A stretch of DNA of 64,000 bases from the NCBI GenBank assembly GCA_964019055.1, contig OZ025217.1:5750617-5814616 (forward strand), in the 5' to 3' direction. Positions within the stretch are counted from its first letter, which is position 1, and every line of letters begins with the position of its first letter. Positions 57,797-64,000 of this stretch are shown here, in pieces. The notes below the pieces were generated by a model. The model saw only the letters and a program-made list of their open reading frames with translations, was not told the origin of the DNA and did no database searches. Both the position numbers and the translations under genes were made by a program. The stretch comes from Anthopleura xanthogrammica. Lineage: Eukaryota; Cnidaria; Anthozoa; Actiniaria; Actiniidae.

Positions 57797-60700
57797 TTAA
57801 GCGCAACGGCGATGTTTCCAATCATTTGCACTCTCCAGCTGCGGATGGCTGTTGTATCCATAGCAATTGCAACGTCGACCATTCCAGTGTTCGGTGATGT
57901 GTGCATCAACTGCTCTGCATCCTGGCCTTCGTTCACAACGCCCTGCGCAATATGGTTCGCAATCGGAACCTACACCACCTGCAACTCCACCTATTAACGG
58001 CATCAAAAAATCAGATCTCATTTGCAAAGCAAAGCAAAGCAAAGCAAAGCAAAGCAAAGCAAAGCAAAGCAAAGCAAAGCAAAGCAAAGCAAAGCAAAGC
58101 AAAGCAAAGCAAAGCAAAGCAAAGCAAAGCAAAGCAAAGCAAAGCAAAGCAAAGCAAAGCAAAGCAAAGCAAAGCAAAGCAAAGCAAAGCAAAGCAAAGC
58201 AAAGCAAAGCAAAGCAAAGCAAAGCAAAGCAAAGCAAAGCAAAGCAAAGCAAAGCAAAGCAAAGCAAAGCAAAGCAAAGCAAAGCAAAGCAAAGCAAAGC
58301 AAAGCAAAGCAAAGCAAAGCAAAGCAAAGCAAAGCAAAGCAAAGCAAAGCAAAGCAAAGCAAAGCAAAGCAAAGCAAAGCAAAGCAAAGCAAAGCAAAGC
58401 AAAGCAAAGCAAAGCAAAGCAAAGCAAAGCAAAGCAAAGCAAAGCAAAGCAAAGCAAAGCAAAGCAAAGCAAAGCAAAGCAAAGCAAAGCAAAGCAAAGC
58501 AAAGCAAAGCAAAGCAAAGCAAAGCAAAGCAAAGCAAAGCAAAGCAAAGCAAAGCAAAGCAAAGCAAAGCAAAGCAAAGCAAAGCAAAGCAAAGCAAAGC
58601 AAAGCAAAGCAAAGCAAAGCAAAGCAAAGCAAAGCAAAGCAAAGCAAAGCAAAGCAAAGCAAAGCAAAGCAAAGCAAAGCAAAGCAAAGCAAAGCAAAGC
58701 AAAGCAAAGCAAAGCAAAGCAAAGCAAAGCAAAGCAAAGCAAAGCAAAGCAAAGCAAAGCAAAGCAAAGCAAAGCAAAGCAAAGCAAAGCAAAGCAAAGC
58801 AAAGCAAAGCAAAGCAAAGCAAAGCAAAGCAAAGCAAAGCAAAGCAAAGCAAAGCAAAGCAAAGCAAAGCAAAGCAAAGCAAAGCAAAGCAAAGCAAAGC
58901 AAAGCAAAGCAAAGCAAAGCAAAGCAAAGCAAAGCAAAGCAAAGCAAAGCAAAGCAAAGCAAAGCAAAGCAAAGCAAAGCAAAGCAAAGCAAAGCAAAGC
59001 AAAGCAAAGCAAAGCAAAGCAAAGCAAAGCAAAGCAAAGCAAAGCAAAGCAAAGCAAAGCAAAGCAAAGCAAAGCAAAGCAAAGCAAAGCAAAGCAAAGC
59101 AAAGCAAAGCAAAGCAAAGCAAAGCAAAGCAAAGCAAAGCAAAGCAAAGCAAAGCAAAGCAAAGCAAAGCAAAGCAAAGCAAAGCAAAGCAAAGCAAAGC
59201 AAAGCAAAGCAAAGCAAAGCAAAGCAAAGCAAAGCAAAGCAAAGCAAAGCAAAGCAAAGCAAAGCAAAGCAAAGCAAAGCAAAGCAAAGCAAAGCAAAGC
59301 AAAGCAAAGCAAAGCAAAGCAAAGCAAAGCAAAGCAAAGCAAAGCAAAGCAAAGCAAAGCAAAGCAAAGCAAAGCAAAGCAAAGCAAAGCAAAGCAAAGC
59401 AAAGCAAAGCAAAGCAAAGCAAAGCAAAGCAAAGCAAAGCAAAGCAAAGCAAAGCAAAGCAAAGCAAAGCAAAGCAAAGCAAAGCAAAGCAAAGCAAAGC
59501 AAAGCAAAGCAAAGCAAAGCAAAGCAAAGCAAAGCAAAGCAAAGCAAAGCAAAGCAAAGCAAAGCAAAGCAAAGCAAAGCAAAGCAAAGCAAAGCAAAGC
59601 AAAGCAAAGCAAAGCAAAGCAAAGCAAAGCAAAGCAAAGCAAAGCAAAGCAAAGCAAAGCAAAGCAAAGCAAAGCAAAGCAAAGCAAAGCAAAGCAAAGC
59701 AAAGCAAAGCAAAGCAAAGCAAAGCAAAGCAAAGCAAAGCAAAGCAAAGCAAAGCAAAGCAAAGCAAAGCAAAGCAAAGCAAAGCAAAGCAAAGCAAAGC
59801 AAAGCAAAGCAAAGCAAAGCAAAGCAAAGCAAAGCAAAGCAAAGCAAAGCAAAGCAAAGCAAAGCAAAGCAAAGCAAAGCAAAGCAAAGCAAAGCAAAGC
59901 AAAGCAAAGCAAAGCAAAGCAAAGCAAAGCAAAGCAAAGCAAAGCAAAGCAAAGCAAAGCAAAGCAAAGCAAAGCAAAGCAAAGCAAAGCAAAGCAAAGC
60001 AAAGCAAAGCAAAGCAAAGCAAAGCAAAGCAAAGCAAAGCAAAGCAAAGCAAAGCAAAGCAAAGCAAAGCAAAGCAAAGCAAAGCAAAGCAAAGCAAAGC
60101 AAAGCAAAGCAAAGCAAAGCAAAGCAAAGCAAAGCAAAGCAAAGCAAAGCAAAGCAAAGCAAAGCAAAGCAAAGCAAAGCAAAGCAAAGCAAAGCAAAGC
60201 AAAGCAAAGCAAAGCAAAGCAAAGCAAAGCAAAGCAAAGCAAAGCAAAGCAAAGCAAAGCAAAGCAAAGCAAAGCAAAGCAAAGCAAAGCAAAGCAAAGC
60301 AAAGCAAAGCAAAGCAAAGCAAAGCAAAGCAAAGCAAAGCAAAGCAAAGCAAAGCAAAGCAAAGCAAAGCAAAATTCAGGTGTCATTTGTATGGCTTTTT
60401 CCTGTCACTACAGTTCAAATTCAAAATTCAACCATTTCAAAGCAGATCCCTTCTGACGGTTACTATGGTGCTCAGTACATTCAAAAATTATAATAATATT
60501 TCTCGAGTGCAAATGTCCTTATTAGTAGAATAACAAAAATCGGTATTTATTCTAATTAAAAAAAACCCAACTTCAACTTCGAAAAAATACTGACAAAAAC
60601 ATGATTTTACGAAGAAAAAGAAGAAGAGCGAGAGGAAGAAGAAAAGAAAAAAATATACTGATCAGATTTGATTAACAAAATGAGTAAGTGGCGCCGCCGA

Positions 60701-60899
60701 TTGCCGAAGTCGTAAAATAGAGAAGTTGATCTAGAAAACCAGATGTACTATACATACCAGTTTCATATTCCTCCCAATCGTGTGATGAAGCACCCTTCTT
60801 GCTGTTAAAAGAAACATTGCATCTAACAGCTTTTGTTGGAAAGTAAGCCGTGAACAACATCAAGACAATAAGTGCGCAAGCTATCTTCAGTACGGCCAT
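57797..60899 (-). CDS. P5: secreted eight-cysteine peptide (complete gene)
   Basis: Exon 2 60899-60758, exon 3 57978-57797 (alternative start 57990), phase-1 junction; peptide identical to P2-P4. Intron 2 is 2.78 kb because the AAAGC array reaches 470 units. Next to the array, at about 60411-60432, the intron reads CAGTTCAAATTCAAAATTCA where the other copies have CAATTCAAAGTGGTTCC, a small local replacement found only here. AATAAA on the minus strand at 57742-57747. Faces P4 tail to tail across the palindrome centre. Confidence 0.82.
58024..60373. repeat. (GCAAA)n array, 470 units, in P5 intron 2
   Basis: 2350 bp with no interruption that I can see; nine times the length of the P4 array in the inverted arm. 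Confidence 0.98.
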
Positions 60900-61641
60900 T
60901 GTTTTCTACTAAACGGGCGTTTCTTTGACCTGTAAGACAAAAAATATACTCGTTGCAATTATCAGAATATTATAGAATATTACTCTTTCTTCGCTTAGAC
61001 TTTACACTTCTGCTAACGATGATATTGGTACTGAATAATACTCGGGTCGATGTGGCTAGAACTGGTTTGAATAGTAGAGCGGTTCTCCACCGCATGAATG
61101 GGAAACGATACTTGTTAAAAAACCGACAAATTCGTAGTTCTACGGTAGCCGTAAGTATTTTACTGTAGCCGTATCCACATGTTGTGATTGGTTGAATTAC
61201 TGGAAGACAATGGGAAGCCATTTAAATGTTACGGTATGTCGTATCTTGATCGTGCTGTAAGTAAGTATCGTATGTTTAAGTTTTCCACTAATAAAAAAAC
61301 CGCCCTAATAATATAAACAATGGCATACCACACAAAACGAACACAAAACGGCAAGCACTATAAGCTGTTATGGAGCTGTTTAAGTTTTGACGTATTTTCG
61401 GGTCCAACGAAAAACGTTTTCAATGATTTATCCTCTACCTGGAACAATTAGAACTTTGGATACCAAGTACCGTTTTTTTCATACGATTGATATCACACTT
61501 AAAAGCTCTATTGTTTTACATGTAAAAACTCTCATCCTGAGATGATAATTACTCTAGAATGGGAGGAGTTCTACAAATATCTAATTCTATGTACAAGAGA
61601 AAAAAAATTTGTCCGGCTAAAACTGATAACGCTTCTCTTAC

Positions 61642-61709
61642 CTTGTTGATTGTTCCCCTGAACTTCTCGATGCAAGTGTTTTCCAGAGAGAAGCAAGCCC
61701 TGCTTTTAT
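61642..61709 (-). promoter_or_regulatory. P5 TATA box and non-coding exon 1
   Basis: Minus-strand ATAAAAG at 61703-61709; donor before 61642; exon 2 starts at 60929. Confidence 0.72.
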
Positions 61710-62622
61710 GTCTATCGAGTCGAAAAAGAGCAAACATTGACACGTGCAATCGGTTAACGTTAAAACAAAAGCCAATTTTAGATAATTAGTTTTCAAGGAA
61801 AGGCTAAGACACTTCGTCAATTTCGTTGTCATCTCGTTGTCATAACTTTGTCCCAGAGTGATGGTAAATTTTGAGATGTTTACCAATATCTGAGTTAAAG
61901 AGGCGATGTGCATCAATGCGTTGCAATAAATGGTGGGTGGTAAAACCTGAAAATCCACAACAACTTTACTGTACTAAAGAAATGTCATGGAAAATAAACG
62001 AGATGTTATACACCAGGGACTTTAAACCTTGAACCTTATTTTTATGTAATTAAACAAACAATATAACTCTGTTGAAGCCAAAGTATTTGTTTAGACTATT
62101 GTTTACTATTGACTCAAAAAAAAAAAATATATATATTGACTCGTTGTGCTTCACTGCCTGTGTTATAATTTTGCATTTAAGTGAACATTTCTAACTGACA
62201 TGATGTTGGTGTCAATATATGACAACGTATGGTCATATTGTTTCATTAGTGAATTGTCTTTGTTAGGTCACTTTTATTCACTTCATCAGTCACAATAGCA
62301 TTTTCATTAACATTCGCGCGTAATTGCCATTGAATTATTCACTACCAGATGATTTCATTTTTTTTTCAGTTCGAGCGAATTAGGCAATTATCAGCGAACA
62401 TTTTATCCGTAGCTCAATATTTCCTAGTTCCAGGTTTTCGGCTCGACGCACGACAGGTTTTACTTGAAAATCAAGAAAATAAATCTCATATATATCTGTG
62501 GAAAGATTCACCAGATGTCTTTTAGAAAAAGCATATTTTGACGAAAATATTTCGTTTTGACAAGAGAAAATAGAAACTTGGGTGCTATAAAATCACTTAT
62601 CACGTTGGAATCACACCAGCTA

Positions 62623-63398
62623 GCCTCCCCAATCCCTGTAAATAATGACTGGTTTATTATTCCTTTAGCATATGAATATAACTGCAGTGTTGAATGTCCT
62701 ATTTAAGTATTCTAGTCTAGCCTCCCCACTCCCTGTAAATAATGACTGGTTTGTTATTCCTTTAGCATATAAATATAACTGCAGTGTTGAATGTCCTATT
62801 TAAGTATTCTAGTCTAGCCTCCCCACTCCCTGTAAATAATGACTGGTTTGTTATTCCTTTAGCATATAAATATAACTGCAGTGTTGAATGTCCTATTTAA
62901 GTATTCTAGTCTAGCCTCCCCACTCCCTGTAAATAATGACTGGTTTGTTATTCCTTTAGCATATAAATATAACTGCAGTGTTGAATGTCCTATTTAAGTA
63001 TTCTAGTCTAGCCTCCCCACTCCCTGTAAATAATGACTGGTTTGTTATTCCTTTAGCATATAAATATAACTGCAGTGTTGAATGTCCTATTTAAGTATTC
63101 TAGTCTAGCCTCCCCACTCCCTGTAAATAATGACTGGTTTGTTATTCCTTTAGCATATAAATATAACTGCAGTGTTGAATGTCCTATTTAAGTATTCTAG
63201 TCTAGCCTCCCCACTCCCTGTAAATAATGACTGGTTTGTTATTCCTTTAGCATATGAATATAACTGCAGTGTTGAATGTCCTATTTAAGTATTCTAGTCT
63301 AGCCTCCCCACTCCCTGTAAATAATGACTGGTTTGTTATTCCTTTAGCATATAAATATATAACTACTATTGAATGTCCTATTTAAGCATTCTAGTAGA
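62623..63398. repeat. 97-bp minisatellite, 8 units
   Basis: Eight units in the same orientation as 2225-3097. The last is again the ACTACTATTGAAT type. Confidence 0.95.
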
Positions 63399-64000
63399 TA
63401 TTGAACTTTATAACAACGGCCAAAGACGTATTAAATTGTCCAAAGCGAATCTAACACCATAGTGTGAAAACCAATAAGTCTATGAAGTCCGTGTATAAAG
63501 GCTATAATTGGAAGGACACAGCCCCCAAAATGGATACCAAAAAAACTCGTATGCGATTATCCTTTTAGCCCCTTAACCTGGGTGGCTTTTCTCAATTTAT
63601 TTGAACGCCGGTTGCGTGTACTGTTGGTTAAATGAATAGCTAATTTGGAATGGTGGCAAAAGTAGAGATCTTGGCAGGTAATTTGAATGCTACTAGACAA
63701 TTCCGACATATCCTGTTTCACAATCGAAATGAGAATCTAAAAACATGGAATGTAAGAAAACTTTAATAATTCAACCACGGCCTTTTTGGAACGTTATTTG
63801 CCCTACGTATATGTGTATCCCCATAAGTTGCTTAGACTAAGGTGAAACGTCGAACCTAAAGACATCACAGAATACCTCCTTATTATCTATTGTTTTCAAT
63901 GCGTTCGGCTCATGTAAAGTTTGACGTTTGATGTAAGCCTTAGTTTGGCTAAAAATATTGACAAATTCGTTTTTCTCGCTTTTCCCGGAAATGAAGCAAT
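63399..64000 (+). repeat. Right arm of palindrome 2, mosaic outer segment
   Basis: Includes the dispersed repeat (about 63550-63710). Several sites carry left-arm variants (CACAATCGAAAT, GTAAGAAAAC, TTTGCCCTACG, TTCGGCTCATG) next to right-arm variants (ATATGTGTATCCCC, AGACATCACAGAATACC). The window ends before the SINE. Confidence 0.7.

Larger units (their letters stand above)
45012..64000. repeat. Palindrome 2 (right arm continues past the window)
   Basis: Left arm 45012-55195 and right arm from 55854 are inverted copies. The left arm is about 1.7 kb longer than in palindrome 1, mainly through the 27-unit minisatellite. The right arm already includes a 2350-bp AAAGC array. Confidence 0.93.

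Overview
This is eukaryotic nuclear DNA, most likely from an anthozoan cnidarian (coral or sea anemone). It is A+T rich and has GT-AG introns, TATA boxes and AATAAA signals. It also carries a tRNA-derived SINE, LINE 3' ends, MITEs and very long microsatellites. The recognisable genes encode small secreted cysteine-rich peptides and a ShKT-domain peptide, a domain class especially common in cnidarian toxins. The organism call is an inference. There are no bacterial operons and no CRISPR array.

The window is dominated by segmental duplication. A macro-unit of about 28-30 kb is repeated head to tail (5968-34757, then 34758 to the right edge; 1-5967 is the end of an earlier unit). Each unit is a single-copy segment of about 10.3-10.8 kb (5968-16738; 34758-45011) followed by a large palindrome. 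Palindrome 1 has arms 16739-25185 and 25866-34757 around a 680-bp spacer. Palindrome 2 has arms 45012-55195 and 55854 to beyond 64000 around a 658-bp spacer.

Each arm holds, from centre outward, peptide gene P, a 97-bp minisatellite, a SINE, a LINE 3' end and a dispersed repeat. Five P loci result: P1 (-, partial), P2 (+), P3 (-), P4 (+), P5 (-). The single-copy segment carries the 3' exons of a ShKT gene (+), several MITE and foldback elements, a small tyrosine-recombinase-like gene fragment, and peptide gene Q (+), an older diverged paralogue of P.

P and Q share one architecture: a TATA box and short non-coding exon 1, exon 2 with the signal peptide and first cysteine, and exon 3 with seven more cysteines, stop codon and AATAAA. 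All P copies encode the same peptide where visible. The second intron of every P gene holds a nearly pure AAAGC/TTTGC pentanucleotide array of 52, 87, 282 or 470 units. The ShKT introns contain a CCACAT array and probably an 8-bp GACTGAGT array. All these tandem repeats differ in length between otherwise almost identical copies. Most long open frames in the window are just translations of these stop-free repeats.

Taken together, the locus looks like a recently amplified cluster of secreted defence- or venom-type peptides. The amplification unit is a palindrome, and arm-to-arm exchange seems to keep the copies alike. The biological role of P and Q is not known to me.
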